The notes: generated by a model from the letters alone, not told the origin. 64,000 nucleotides of DNA from Stomoxys calcitrans (GCF_963082655.1 NC_081553.1:17264643-17328642); one strand, 5' to 3'; positions 32,690 to 44,118 are shown, counted from the stretch's first letter. Numbers and translations are program-made.

Positions 32690-32919
32690 ACCAGGTAGTG
32701 TACCGTAAACAGCTGAGTACAATTTTTTCTCGCGAAGTACACTATCTGTCAACCAGTTCTGGTTGTGTGTGTGTATTATAGTTAAGAACCATACCACACA
32801 CACAAACAACGAAAAATGGCGCGAACTAGTAACATACAAAAATTCAGAGTTGCACTAATCACTGATTTTGACAGATAGTATACTCAATATTTTGTTGTTG
32901 AGCAACTGCCACTACCTGT
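32690..32919 (+). mobile_element. MITE family B, copy 3
   Basis: Bounded by CCAGGTAGTG and CACTACCTG with the conserved GTTAAGAACCATA centre. Most complete copy in the window. Confidence 0.85.
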
Positions 32920-33064
32920 AAATGAATGTATCTTGGATTGATCTATAAACTTTACGAAACATATATTTTTTTCGAACACGCCGAGTTCTACCTTCCCTCC
33001 ATCTATTTTGGAAATTACCCATACTTTGGATATGATTCCAAACAACACAGGAAGAAGAGATGAT

Positions 33065-33155
33065 AGGCAAATCCCATGGCAGCCGGTTGCACATACCGGA
33101 TTGACCGGTTAAATACCTTCATCGGCAAGGGCTGCCATCCCAGAGTACAAAACAT
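33065..33155 (-). repeat. Dispersed short repeat (SINE-like), reverse
   Basis: CCATGGCAGCCGGTTGCACA through GGCAAGGGCTGCCATCCC is the reverse complement of the repeat at 2478-2580. Confidence 0.55.
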
Positions 33156-33289
33156 TGCTACAACAATAACAACAGGAGATGATAGGACTTCTGTTCCTTT
33201 TGATGATGTAGCAATGACTGATCCGAGGAGATGCGCGAGGTTGTTAAACCGTTAGAGAAAGTTATTCGTGATAAAGTTCAAGCGTTATA

Positions 33290-33500
33290 GTGTAGTTTTT
33301 GTAGCCACATTCGAATGGATAGAAGGCGATCCTCGTAAAGTTCTTTTTCCAAAGGACCGATCGTCGTTGAAACAGATTAGCCATTGGTTATTTAAAGTCG
33401 CCAATAACTCGCCTTGTAATATCGAGCATCATAGGCAATCCGTATTTATGCAAGTGCCAGTGCCGCCCGGCCTCTCACTGAGGCTCTCCGCTCTCCTTGA
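33290..33500 (+). repeat. Dispersed repeat as in 26.5 and 27.5 kb
   Basis: GGCGATCCTCGTAAAGTTC, GGACCGATCG and AATATCGAGCATCATAGGCA match the units at 26510-26700 and 27520-27640. Confidence 0.55.
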
Positions 33501-34508
33501 AAGTATGATTGGATAATATTTGGCTGGAAATCACTACCGGCTATTGTTGGCGACCACAAACATGAACAAAGTGTTTGTGTATCGTTATAATCTCGGTACG
33601 GGATAGCCGTGAGCACCTGCTGTCACGAGAAGCTTAGCTGCGAGCTACCGGTTGCGTCAATTGGTTTCGGATAGTGGAACGCTACATAAGGACTGGCTGC
33701 AATGGCTGTCGCGGACAATATTCCTTAAAATTATGCAATACATGTTGAAACAAGTTTTAAGATCCCAAAATTTTTAGAATGCCAAAATAATTGTTTACTT
33801 AACCAAGCGCATATACGAGAATAACATTATTACCAAAGATTTGAGGACTCGGTTCTAGTTTCTTGCCCTTTCGCAGACTATAGTAGAGTCGGCCGACATT
33901 GAGTGCCAGTTTCTGCGAGGCTTACTCCAATCGTTTCATCGAATATGGCGTCAAAGTACAATAAATGCGACCTATCATCGGAAAATCATTTTGAAAGCTG
34001 CTTAGGTGCCATGGGCACGCAAACATTTTGGTCGTAGGCTATGGATGTACCAAAAAGACTCCGCTCCGTCATACAAAGCGCCTTTAACCAAGCATCGTTA
34101 ATAAATCATCTTCCGCACTTCATTTCGTACACACAGATGCCAATCCCATGGGCTTTTCTATTTCGATCATTTTGGACAGCAATGTAAGGATTAAAAATGT
34201 GCCAATGCCCAAAATACCGGGAGATTACTTTTGTACAGTTTGAAAATTTAATTTTTGACGACATGGACAAGGCAAATGGTGGCTATATATACATCTTTTA
34301 TGACTTTGGGATGGCTCCCATAGATGTATGACCTTTATTGTGACCTCAGATTGTACTATTAAAAAGTTTTTCTTACAAAAATGTCGTCGTAGCTATCTAC
34401 GATAATGGCTTTTGTAAGCTTCGATAGTTCCTTCCTTTTCGTAACTTAAAAAATTTATTTACAATAAATACATTGCAATAGACACATACGAGTACAATAG
34501 CATTATTA
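33501..34508. other. No gene recognised
   Basis: Decayed sequence without long frames. Possibly old transposon debris, but nothing can be assigned. Confidence 0.4.
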
Positions 34509-35069
34509 CTAAGAACTTTTTGTATTCGCTTTAGAGGGATCCTCAGATCCAGTAACTTTTCTCCATACAAATTTGGCAAACTGAAATGAAAATTAAAAAT
34601 TACAATATTAGTGACAATTTCCCTGTATTAAATATCAATAACAAAAATAATAAATAGTTTGGAAAGTATTGCTGCAGTATAGTGACATGCGAAACATTTT
34701 AGGAGAGTATTGTGAAATGCAGTCGTATGAACCTTCAGGAGGTGAGTTATATAAAAATGTGGTAGCAAATATATATATATATCTTGGATTTGCACCAAAT
34801 AAGTTCCAAAACGAACCCTTCTGATAGAAAACTTAAAATTATAATCTCCTATTCATACAGCGGGTTATTCATTAATCGATTGCCTTATTGCATGTTTAAT
34901 TACTTACCGTTACCACCGGCAGGTCAATTTGTTCATGTTCCTGTACCAATGCTCGGTTATTTTGCATAACGTTCCATCCGTAATGAAAAGCTATTATTGT
35001 GGGCACCATAACAATTGATACCAAGTTGCGTTTAACAAAACTCTGAGGGGGTTGTGGCGGCTTGTTCAT
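34509..35069 (-). CDS. 77-residue single-pass membrane microprotein
   Basis: Two exons on the minus strand: 35069-34908 (54 codons from ATG) and 34580-34509 (23 codons plus stop). They are joined across a 327-bp intron with a strong GTAAGT donor and a TTTCAG acceptor, phase 0. The product has a Pro-rich N-terminus (MNKPPQPPQSFVKR), one hydrophobic helix (about residues 15-37, NLVSIVMVPTIIAFHYG), an acidic stretch and a basic tail (FAKFVWRKVTGSED). A short N-terminus, one helix and mixed-charge tail are common in inner mitochondrial membrane microproteins, but I do not recognise the family. Another ORF starts 153 bp away in the opposite direction, so the two may share a promoter. Confidence 0.7.
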
Positions 35070-35222
35070 TTTGATGTTATTTTTATTATAATCCTTTGCA
35101 AGTAAATACAATTTTTAATAAAAACGAATCTAAATAAATGCTGTAGATATGATTACGACAAACCATATGATTTTTGTTTTCACTGTTTTGTTGTTGTTTG
35201 TTTACAGTGAAAGCTGCCTAAA

Positions 35223-35450
35223 ATGCCTATTCCAGGGTTCACAAAAAAAGGCCATAAAACTTATATAAAACGACCGTATACTGACATCGGCTTTTCGCCC
35301 GAACAACTGGCAAAACGCATTATAAAAAATGGTGGCGAGAAAATGCGAACACATATCATAGAAGTGGTACTGAGTTATATGAGCAAAATAGAAGCGACAT
35401 GTCGCTGCGCCAATACAAATTTCGCTTCAATTAATTGCCAATGTAATTAA
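35223..35450 (+). CDS. Hypothetical protein, 75 codons
   Basis: Starts at ATG 35223 and ends at 35450. It is rich in Lys/Arg with GFSPEQLAKRIIKNGGEKMR, and its C-terminus is Cys-rich (CRCANTNFASINCQC). No domain recognised. The sequence from here to about 35600 has a diverged inverted copy at 36846-37470. AATGCCTATT occurs at its start and, inverted, near 35577, so the whole unit could be a transposable element and not a host gene. It lies divergent to the microprotein gene. Confidence 0.4.
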   Translation: MPIPGFTKKGHKTYIKRPYTDIGFSPEQLAKRIIKNGGEKMRTHIIEVVLSYMSKIEATCRCANTNFASINCQCN

Positions 35451-35770
35451 ATACTCACGAAATGGGCACCAATCAACTCTGTCAAAAATGTTGTCTTTGT
35501 TGTGTGTTGTTGCTTGATTTTTGTTTGTGTTCTGGCAAAGAATAAAGTCTGTCGGATTTCGCAATAATTTAATAGGCATTTTCGCTGGGAATGAAGTCAG
35601 TACTTGGCTATAAAGTCAGCCTGCTTCGGCGAACTAAAGTAGTTCTGGCTGAATCAGAAGGTAGTGAGTTCAAATGCGTGGAATTTACAGCCCCTGCAAT
35701 TTTCTCCAATCTGAGCGAACTTGCAGATGTCTCTCTGGGATGTCTCCTCAGATACGTTCATGACATAACT

Positions 35771-35997
35771 ACCAGGTAGTTTACCGTAATCAGCTGGGTA
35801 AAATTTTTTCTCGCGATTTTTTCTATCTCCAAGAGTTTTGGTTGTGTGTGTGTGTGTATTATAGGTAAGAACTATACACACAAACAACGTAAAATGGCTC
35901 GAACAAGTAACATACTCAATATCAGAGTTGCACTAATCAATGATTTTGACAGATAGTAAACTCAATATTTTGTTGTTGGGTAACTGCCACTACCTAT
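35771..35997 (+). mobile_element. MITE family B, copy 4
   Basis: ACCAGGTAGT at the left, CCACTACCT at the right, GTGTGTGTGTGT expansion in the middle. Same flanking ATATATCTTGGAT as copies 2 and 3. Confidence 0.8.
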
Positions 35998-36121
35998 AAA
36001 TGAATATATCTTGGATACGTGGATAAGACAGCACTGTTTCAACGGGGGACGCGAGTACACACTCAGTCATGTATATGTCGACGCGGCGAACCCTATCTCT
36101 AGGTCTGACCCAGGATTCACT

Positions 36122-36365
36122 GAATAAGGTTAAGCCAAGCGATCAGCCGATATACTTTTTTTTTAATATTTGGCAGTACTTGGCATTGAGGATGTCAACT
36201 TGTTCTCTTTTTACATTCATTCTTTGTTTACGTTTTCTCCTATATGATGACATTTTCAATCGTCAGATTTGACATCCTTAATGATGTTTATGGGGCCTAT
36301 CCACTTTGTGTTTTGCATGTGACCTAACCTTCTATTAGTGAATCCTGGTCTGACCTGGGGACTCA
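36122..36365 (+). repeat. Repeat F, long copy, left of TMEM135-like gene 1
   Basis: From AAGGTTAAGCCAAGCGATCA through GGCAGTACTTGGCATTGAGG to TAACCTTCTATTAGTGAATC. An inverted copy of the whole segment lies at 38815-39045 on the other side of the gene. Confidence 0.7.
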
Positions 36366-36494
36366 AACTTTTTCTTTACTTTTCGACTATACAGAAAAAA
36401 TGTTGGCCGAAAATTTTTTAAAATTTTTCCTTACTCGTAGGATTTTGGCAATAAAAACGAATTAAAGAAACCAAAACTTTAAATTTAATTTCCC

Positions 36495-36605
36495 ACTTAC
36501 TAACCAGGATTCACTAATAGAAGGTTAAGTCACTTACAAAAACATAAAGTGGATAGGCCCCATGAACATCAGTAAGATTGTCAAAATCTGCCTATTGTGA
36601 ATGTT
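36495..36605 (-). repeat. Repeat F, short inverted copy
   Basis: ACCAGGATTCACTAATAGAA and GTGGATAGGCCCCATGAACA are the reverse complement of part of 36262-36365. The pair forms a foldback with about 130 bp between. Confidence 0.65.
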
Positions 36606-36845
36606 AACAAATGTCAGTAAACCTATTTTTCTCTTACAAAATTCAACATACTGCACATCTACGCATTATTTTTCTTTTTATTTCACATATTTTCAAATAC
36701 GGCTTGAAATGTTTCAATTTTGTGTATTTTATTAATTCAATTTGATTTTGAATATGAATAAACGCACATTGCAAGCAGTTAAGAAAAATGTAAACAATGA
36801 AAAGTTTGACAAGCTTAAAGCTTTGTACCGATTTCACTCACAGTG

Positions 36846-37470
36846 AAAATGCCTATTAAATTATTGCGAAATCCGTCAGGCTCTTTTCTTTGTCAGAACA
36901 CAAACAAAAGTCCAACAACAACATACAACAAAGGCAACAGTGTTGAGGCAGAGTTAATTCGGCCCATTTCGTGAGCATTTAATTACATTTGTAATTAAAA
37001 TTGTGCGAAATTTATCCTGATGCAGCGACATGTTGGTGCTATTTTGCTCATAGAACTCCATGGCGAAACAATTAAAGGTGGTCTCATTTGTACAACAACC
37101 ACAAATCATATAGTGCAATCCTCCATCTTGTCATCGAACTGATCTACGTTTTGCCAACACACACAAAGAAATTTGTGTGCGGTGTATATACGTGTGCGTA
37201 AATGAGCATATAATAAGCGAGAAAGAAGTTAACAACAAAGAGAATGCAAACAAAAATATGGCATCTTAATACCGTCAAAGCTGGCTGGCTGTTAACAGCT
37301 GTTTGCGTGAGACCACCTTTTTGAATCCGCCTTGATTGAACTCAGTACCACTTGTACGGAATGTGTTCGCTTTATCTTCGTTACCATTTTTTATAGTGCG
37401 TTTTGGCAGCTTTTCGTGTGAAAAGTCGAAGTCAATACTAGGTTTTACGCAGAAAATCCAACCATCTTTA
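36846..37470 (-). repeat. Inverted duplicate of the 35.2-35.6 kb unit, interrupted by MITE C
   Basis: Minus-strand sequence matches 35270-35600 in order: CGACTTTTCACACGAAAAGC, GAACACATTCCG, TATGAGCAAAATAG, GGATTTCGCAATAATTTAAT. A MITE family C copy (37059-37334) has inserted in the middle, so this copy cannot encode the 75-codon frame. Confidence 0.7.
37059..37334. mobile_element. MITE family C, copy 2
   Basis: Ends CATGGCG...AAGGTGGTCTCA and TGAGACCACC...CGCCTTG are inverted repeats of about 27 bp. GAACTC flanks both sides (immediately on the left, after ATT on the right). Comparison with the uninterrupted copy at 35380-35400 shows an insertion between TGAGTT and ATATGAGC. Confidence 0.8.
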
Positions 37471-37508
37471 CAAATAAAACACATTTCAATATACAATTTA
37501 TTATTTCC

Positions 37509-38722
37509 TTACATCACATCATTTTTAAAGATTTGCTTTAGTGCCTTAAATTCTTTATGAACATAAGTTTGTCTGAAAAGAAATAAAAGACAATCAATTT
37601 ATGGTATGGACATTAATATCCGCTAATCTATGGTATCAAGTTTGTCCTTGTTGGAAATAGATTTTTTTGTCGGACAATATGATGTATCTACTTTGCTTCA
37701 AACTTACCTGTTATTCGTAACGGCATTGATAAAAGTAACAGTTAGTTTGCTACAGTAATCTGGCTTGAAGCACGACAAATGTACGATGTACGCCAAGGCC
37801 AAGGGGTACATTATCCGTCCATAAGGAAGACGGAATAAAAGTCGAAGATATTTATTATTGGTATTATAGTTTTCGATTTTTATAATGCTCCAAATCGTGC
37901 GCAGGGTCTGGATAAGGGCATAACTGAATAAATTTGACTGAGGATAGAAACCATAACAGCATCCCGCTAAAAAGGCGGCCATAAAATGATTCAGGATATT
38001 TCCATTGGGAGAGTATCGGTTGAGAAAGCAGTGAGCAAACTATACAAGACAGAATGTTATTAGTGTTTCGAGGTTATTTGCAGGATACACCAAGGTAGCG
38101 TTACAAGTCGAAAACAAAAAGTTAAGAAACCCCATGAACATTATCATGATCAAAATATGTGAAACGGTAAACAAACGTAAGAAAAAAGTATCGTAAATGT
38201 AAATAGGCAATTATTTTATGCGTTCTTCTACGTTTAACGTACACTTACACTTAAATGTTAGATAGATTTTCGCTACCTTGTATCCTGTATTATTTAAAAG
38301 TTACTTTTTTTACATACCCTATAGATACCTATATAGGTTGTTAGTAGAGCCGTTGAACGTATACGGAAATTATAAATTTTTCCCCATAATTTATTTTGGG
38401 TTTTTGCTTCATCGACTTTGCTGAGTAGTGCCTTCACAATGTCCAGTGCCAGGCCCACAATTAGATATTTGCGCATGCCATGCAATAAATACTTTTGACA
38501 GCTTTCATTAGAATGCAATTGACATTTGTTGTGTTCCTGATTTTCAATTTCGTTTAGTTTGGGATTTGGAGTCAAAGGCCAGAATCCCTTCAGGTTGTAC
38601 AAATATTTGCCTTGAAGAATTAGAGCACTACATAGCATAAACAGGTAGGTTTGCAGTAGTTTAGAATCGGCTATAAGGCGACTTAGTACGAAGCGTCGAG
38701 TTATCAAAAACATTTCAATATT
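37509..38722 (-). CDS. TMEM135-family protein 1, C-terminal exons
   Basis: Three minus-strand exons with clean splice sites: 38722-38318 (acceptor TTTTACAG, donor GTATGT), 38039-37708 (acceptor TATAG, donor GTAAGT) and 37572-37509 (acceptor TTTTCAG, stop TAA). They give 266 visible residues. The first visible exon has a Cys-containing loop (CQLHSNESCQKYLLHGMRKY) followed by a hydrophobic helix. The second carries FLAGCCYGFYPQSNLFSYAL and the FKPDYC motif, corresponding to the FLAG..FY and LRPSYW segments of TMEM135. Family members are multi-pass membrane proteins of peroxisomes and mitochondria linked to lipid and organelle dynamics. The start-codon exon was not found. Paralogue 2 at 55-59.6 kb has the same exon phases. 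MITEs and inverted repeats F flank this gene. Confidence 0.8.
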
Positions 38723-38814
38723 CTGTAAAATATGCAAATACAAATTACAAAGGAATAGTTTTTAAAACATAATATACAATTTTGAATATTGAGAACACAT
38801 TTTCCTAATCAGTG

Positions 38815-39045
38815 GGTCACTAATAGAAGGTTAGGTCTCATGCGAAAACATAAAGTAGATAGGCCCCATGAACATTAAGCATGTCAAATCTGCCGATTGA
38901 AAATGTCATCATATAGGAGAAAACGTAAACAAAGAAAGAATGTATGAAGAGAACAAGTGGACATCCTCAATGCCAAGTACTGCCAAAAATTAAAAAAAAA
39001 ATTGTATGTCGGCTGATGGTTTGGCTTAATCTTATTATATAATCA
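38815..39045 (-). repeat. Repeat F, long inverted copy
   Basis: Reverse complement of 36122-36365 with divergence: CACTAATAGAAGGTTAGGTC at the left, TGTCGGCTGATGGTTTGGCT at the right. Confidence 0.7.
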
Positions 39046-39320
39046 ATACAAAACTAAAAGTGAAAAGGGCCCCATGAACATAATAATTATCAAAATGGCA
39101 TCAAGTCACATATAAGAAAAAACGTAAACAAACAATGGGCATATACAAAGGTTAAGTGGATTTTCATGGCGAATTCAAATATATGCAAGTCGGTCTAATG
39201 CCCGCTGATACCTCTTCTTAGTGCTTATTGCACATACTACAAGAATTGAAAAATAAAATAGGAGGGAAGTGTTATCTTTGTCACCACACAACTAAAACTC
39301 AGACAAAGATATATTCATTT

Positions 39321-39545
39321 ACAGGTAGGGGCAGTTGCCCAACAACAAAATATTGAGTGCACCAGCTGTCAAAATCAATGATTAGTGTAACTTCAATTTT
39401 GAATATGTTACTAGTTCTCGCCATTTTTTGTTGTTTGTGTTTGTTATAGTTCTTAACTATAATACACCCACACTACAAAAACTCGTTGATAAGTGCACTT
39501 CGCGAGAAAAAATTGTACTCAGCTGTTTACGGTACACTACCTGTT
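39321..39545 (-). mobile_element. MITE family B, copy 5
   Basis: Reverse orientation: ACAGGTAGGGGCAGTTGCCC at the left, GGTACACTACCTGT at the right. Confidence 0.8.
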
Positions 39546-40266
39546 AATTATGGTATGTTTTTATACTTACTACCCTTGGTAGAATAAAAAAGGTAAAGTC
39601 ACTAGCCTAAAAACAACGAAATCAATCATACACTAGGCTGTCAAATTTCTGTATACTGTCGAATTGACATTCTAGTTTTTATTTGCATGTGTAGCAGCAA
39701 TAATAAAAGGTGAAAAAGAAAACAAAATGTGAGAAACCTCATGGCGCAATTAATTGGTAGCGTCATAAGCACAACAACACCATTTTGCCCACAATAAAAC
39801 TACCTTGATTGGCAAGTGACAGAACCTCAAATGTCAAAGTGGTTTTAGAACTTTGTTATGCTTGCATTTTCATCATAAAACTGTTTTGTTGCTTAATGGC
39901 TGGTAGTGTGTTCGTTTTTCACCGTTGAAAACATTACTTTGAAACATTACGAAAATAAAAATGATAAAATAACTATTTTAAAATCTATTATCTAGAAAAG
40001 GTAAACGGCGAAAAATATCGTGAAAGGCGAATATAGTACTAGCCTTATTGCTGGTACTTTGTTCGTTTTTCACCGCTGAAAACCCATTTGTTCGCGATTA
40101 CTTTTTTGAATTTCCACTGCCAACACTTTCAAAGTTTGTGTAAACCGCCCATACAACTTTCGTTGCCTATGAATTTGGAATCAGAATCGGAAACTTGTGC
40201 AAAGACTCCGACCAAATGCGTAACGAACTCGGCAAAAAATGTTCACTGGGATGCTACGTGAAAGGT

Positions 40267-40392
40267 TGATATACGTTGTTTGTGTGTTTTTGTTCTTAGC
40301 TATAATGCATACACACACAATCAAAACTCGTTGCACATCGCGAAAAAAAGTTGTACTCAGCTGTTTGCTGTATGCTACCTGGTCATTATGTC
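40267..40392 (-). mobile_element. MITE family B, partial copy 6
   Basis: Only one half of the element (GTTGTTTGTGTG through GTACTCAGCTGTTTGCTG to GCTACCTGG) is present. Confidence 0.7.
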
Positions 40393-40551
40393 ATGGCTTA
40401 TACCAATCTAGTCATTCCGTTTGTAATACCTCAAAATATTAATCTGCGATGCAATAAAAAGTCGATCTTACCATGTCTGTCCGTATGTGGAAATCAGCAT
40501 AGCACTCGAACTCGTAAAGCTTTCCGCTCGAAATTTTGCAAAGATACTTCT

Positions 40552-40745
40552 TATTGCCGTTTGTTTCTCTTTCGAGACGAGCTCAATGATCCGAGATTTT
40601 CTTTGCAAATGGAAAAGGAAAGCCAGAGACATCAATACACACCAGCCACTAAGGGACACGTTTTGTCTTTGGTTAGAAGACTTTTCAACCATACTAGGTG
40701 TGATGGCTTCAAGGGCCCTGGTGCGTGTCAGGTGCGTGCGTGCAT
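40552..40745 (+). repeat. Dispersed repeat E, copy 2
   Basis: CTCTTTCGAGACGAGCTCAA to GTGTGATGGCTTCAAGGGCC. Matches 41136-41300 and 22668-22765. Confidence 0.65.
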
Positions 40746-41135
40746 TTGTTGAGTAACTTACACAATACGAACCAACCTATTTTAATTTTTTCTGAAATGC
40801 AAGCGTAAGTGCTGCACGAGGTATATAACTCCACCTATACCACATTTACCACGCTCGACAGCCCTGTCTATTAGCTGTACTTTTTCCTAATGCTTGTGTT
40901 TCTGTGTAATAACAGACTTTTTTGTGTGACAATCACATTACTTCCGTGGTCGCGATGATAAAGGTCTTATGGGATAGGAAATGGACCACATCGGTTCAGA
41001 TGATGGTTATAGCTCCCATATAAAGGGATCCTTCGAGCTCCATTTTTTACGTTACGCTTCTAACATTTTTGTCCAATTTATTTTTCAAGTTTTTTGCCTG
41101 TTAGGGCGAAGATAATTAAATTTCACAATTCTTGT

Positions 41136-41300
41136 TTGTTTCTCTTTCGAGACGAGCTCAATGATCGGAGATGCAAATGGAAAAAGTAAGCCAAAGAAAG
41201 CAATACACCCCAACCACTATGGGACGCGTTTCGTCTTTGGCTAGAAGACTTTTCAACCACATAAGGTGTGATGGCTTCAACGGCCGTGCGTGCGGATTTT
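41136..41300 (+). repeat. Dispersed repeat E, copy 3
   Basis: CTCTTTCGAGACGAGCTCAA to GTGTGATGGCTTCAACGGCC, about 585 bp from copy 2 in the same orientation, so the two could be a local duplication. Confidence 0.65.
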
Positions 41301-41576
41301 TGTCTAATTTTGATGAAATTGTATATAAGACGTATGTTTATACGAGGGTTGCTATATAATTTTTTGGCATAGGCAACACAAATTTTTGCTTTGCTTGAAT
41401 TTACACATTTTAATTTATAATTTACATGTTTATTATCATAAATCTTTTGATCTTGTAGCCACATGATAATGCCAATAAAATCCAGAATGTCAATTAGGAA
41501 GTGTTCAGAAATTTGGCAGCCTAGTGGGAATTTACGCCACCATTCCCATTTCCATTCCATTTTCACAACTGTCAAC

Positions 41577-41756
41577 ATGGATTACCACGACAAGAGTGCA
41601 TTGAGGAGCCTAAATCTTAGTATGGTGATGAAGCACCATCCCATAGAGGTCTTAAAAAAGTGCTTTAATGAATTCAGTGGTGGCCGACTCTCGCTCAAAG
41701 TCCAACTCTGTGAAGGCCGTCCAGGAGCTGCCTATGTGCCATGGCGGAACAATTAG
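41577..41756 (+). other. Short open frame cut by a MITE
   Basis: ATG 41577 opens a 59-codon frame (MDYHDKSALRSLNLSMVMKH, then FNEFSGGRLSLKVQLCEGRP) with protein-like composition. Its last codons lie inside the MITE C copy that begins at 41740. It may be the start of a host gene or a captured exon broken by insertion. Family not recognised. Confidence 0.3.
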
Positions 41757-41963
41757 AGGCCATCTTGTCATCGAGCTGATCGTCGTTTTGCCAACACACA
41801 CAAAGAAATTTGTGTGTATATGTGTGCGTACATGAGCAGAGAATATGCGAGAAAGAAGATAACAACAAAGTGAATGCAAACAAAAATCTGACATCTTAAT
41901 ATCGTCACACCTAGCCGACTGTTAACAACTGTTCGCGTGCGACCACCTCCGTTAAATCCGGCC
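41740..41963. mobile_element. MITE family C, copy 3 (internally deleted)
   Basis: Starts CATGGCGGAACAATTAGAGG and ends TTAAATCCGGCC. Lacks the ACAACAACCACAAATCATAT part present in the other copies. Confidence 0.75.
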
Positions 41964-43047
41964 AGAGATTATCACTTGTCTTATGTTCGTCAAGTACGAA
42001 TAGAGCGCGCTCTAATCGGTACGGACATACATATGTATTGTACTTTTTTTTATAGACATGTGTCTACAGTATGTTCGATGAAATAAAAGCTCGATTTGAC
42101 AAGAAAAAAAATTGCATTGTTATTCCAACATGCAATTTGTTATATTAAATTTGTCGTACGTATTACTTGATGAGTAGAACTTTCAGCTTTGCTATTTAAA
42201 TGTTACATATGACAAGACTTATTGTGTAATAGCCGCTTTACAATGCAAGAATGTCATGTCATAAACACTGGTGCCCTCAAGAATATTATTTCCTACCAAA
42301 TTTAAGAAAAATCGTACCAAAACCTACCAAATGTTCTACAAGCCAAAAATACGGTATGGTTTTATACCCACTACGGAAGAGTTGGTCATTTTGCGATTCC
42401 AACTTTCATACATCAAATTATACATTTTAAACCCTACAAAGTATGCATAGATGGTCGTTATATTCATAGACGATCTAGACATGTCCGTCCATCTCTTTGT
42501 TGAAATCAGTCCACAGCCTAGAGTTCAAAGATGGCCTTTATATTGATACAGCTCTCTTTATACCGATCTCCCGATAAGAAATCTTCAGTTCATAAAAGTT
42601 TAAGGTATTTTTTCCGATTTCAATAAACAACCCAAGGCGTATTTAAAAGGCGATCTCATTTGTATAACAATCACAAATCATATGGTCTAATCCGAGATTT
42701 TGTCATCAAGCTTATTTACTAAACCGACATTGTCCTCAGCACAACCGAAGAAACTTGCGCTCGTGTGTGTGTACCTATGCCCGAAAGAAAGAGAATGTGC
42801 AACAAGTAAAAGCGTGCTAAGTTCGGCCGGGCCGAATCTTATATACCCTCCACCATGGATCGCATTTGTCGAGTTCTTTTCCCGGCATCTCTTCTTAGGC
42901 AAAAAAGGATATAAGAAAAGATTTGCTCTGCTATTAGAGCGATTTCAAGATATGGTCCGGTTTGGACCACAATTAAATTATATGTTGGAGACCTGTGTAA
43001 AATGTCAGCCAATTCGAATAAGAATTGCGCCCTTTGTGAGCTCAAGA

Positions 43048-44118
43048 AGTAAAATAGAGAGATCGATTTATATGGGAGCTGTATCGGGCTATATACCGAT
43101 TCAGACCATAATAAACACGTATGTTAATGGTCATGAGAGAATCCGTCGTACAAAATTTCAGGCAAATCGGATAATAATTGCGCCCTCTAGAGGCTCAAGA
43201 AGTCAAGACCCAAGATCGGTTTATATGACAGCTATATCAGGTTATGGACCGATTTGAACCATACTTGGCACAGTTGTTGGATATCGTAACAAAACACGTC
43301 GTGCAAAATTTCATTCCAATCGGATAAGAATTGCGCACTCTAGAGGCTCAAGAAGTCAAGACCCAAAATCGGTTTATATGGCAGCTGTATCAGGTTATGG
43401 ACCGATTTGAACCATACTTGACACAGTTGTTGGATGTCATAACAAAACACGTCATGCAAAATTTCATTCCAATCGGATAAGAATTGCGCACTCTAGAGGC
43501 TCAAGAAGTCAAGACCCAAGATCGGTTTATATGGCAGCTATATCAGGTTATGAACCGATTTGAACCATACTTGGCACAGTTGTTGGATATCGTAACAAAA
43601 CACGTCGTGCAAAATTTCATTCCAATTGGATAAGAATTGCGCACTCTAGAGGCTCAAGAAGTCAAGACCCAAGATCGGTTTATATGGCAGCTGTATCAGG
43701 TTATGGGCCGATTTGAACCATACTTGGCACAGTTGTTGGATGTCATAACAAAACACGTCGTGCAAAATTTCATCCCAATCGGATAAGAATTGCGCACTCT
43801 AGAGGCTCAAGAAGTCAAGACCCAAGATCGGTTTATATGGCAGCTGTATCAGGTTATGGACCGATTTGAACCATACTTGGCACAGTTGTTGGATGTCATA
43901 ACAAAACACGTCGTGCAAAATTTCATCCCAATCGGATAAGAATTGCGCACTCTAGAGGCTCAAGAAGTCAAGACCCAAGATCGGTTTGTATGGCAGCTAT
44001 ATCAAAACATGGACCGATATGGCCCATTTACAATACCAACCGACCTACACTAATAAGAAGTATTTGTGCAAAATTTCAAGCGGCTAGCTTTACTCCTTCG
44101 GAAGTTAGCGTGCTTTCG
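43048..44118 (+). repeat. 153-bp core tandem repeats (7 units)
   Basis: The marker AGTCAAGACCCAAGATCGG (first unit AGTAAAATAGAGAGATCG) recurs at 43048, 43201, 43354, 43507, 43660, 43813 and 43966: exactly 153 bp each time. Units 2-6 are nearly identical and the outer ones are diverged. Because 153 is divisible by three, frames stay open through the array and mimic a gene. Confidence 0.9.

Noticed and set aside
42700..43257. Long plus-strand open frame (185 codons) as a gene
   Set aside because: It runs through the Helitron-like element's start and 153-bp units. The period is divisible by three, so the frame stays open by repetition. It also begins inside a MITE.
43048..44118. CRISPR-like array
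   Set aside because: The units are contiguous tandem repeats without distinct spacers, in a eukaryotic transposon.
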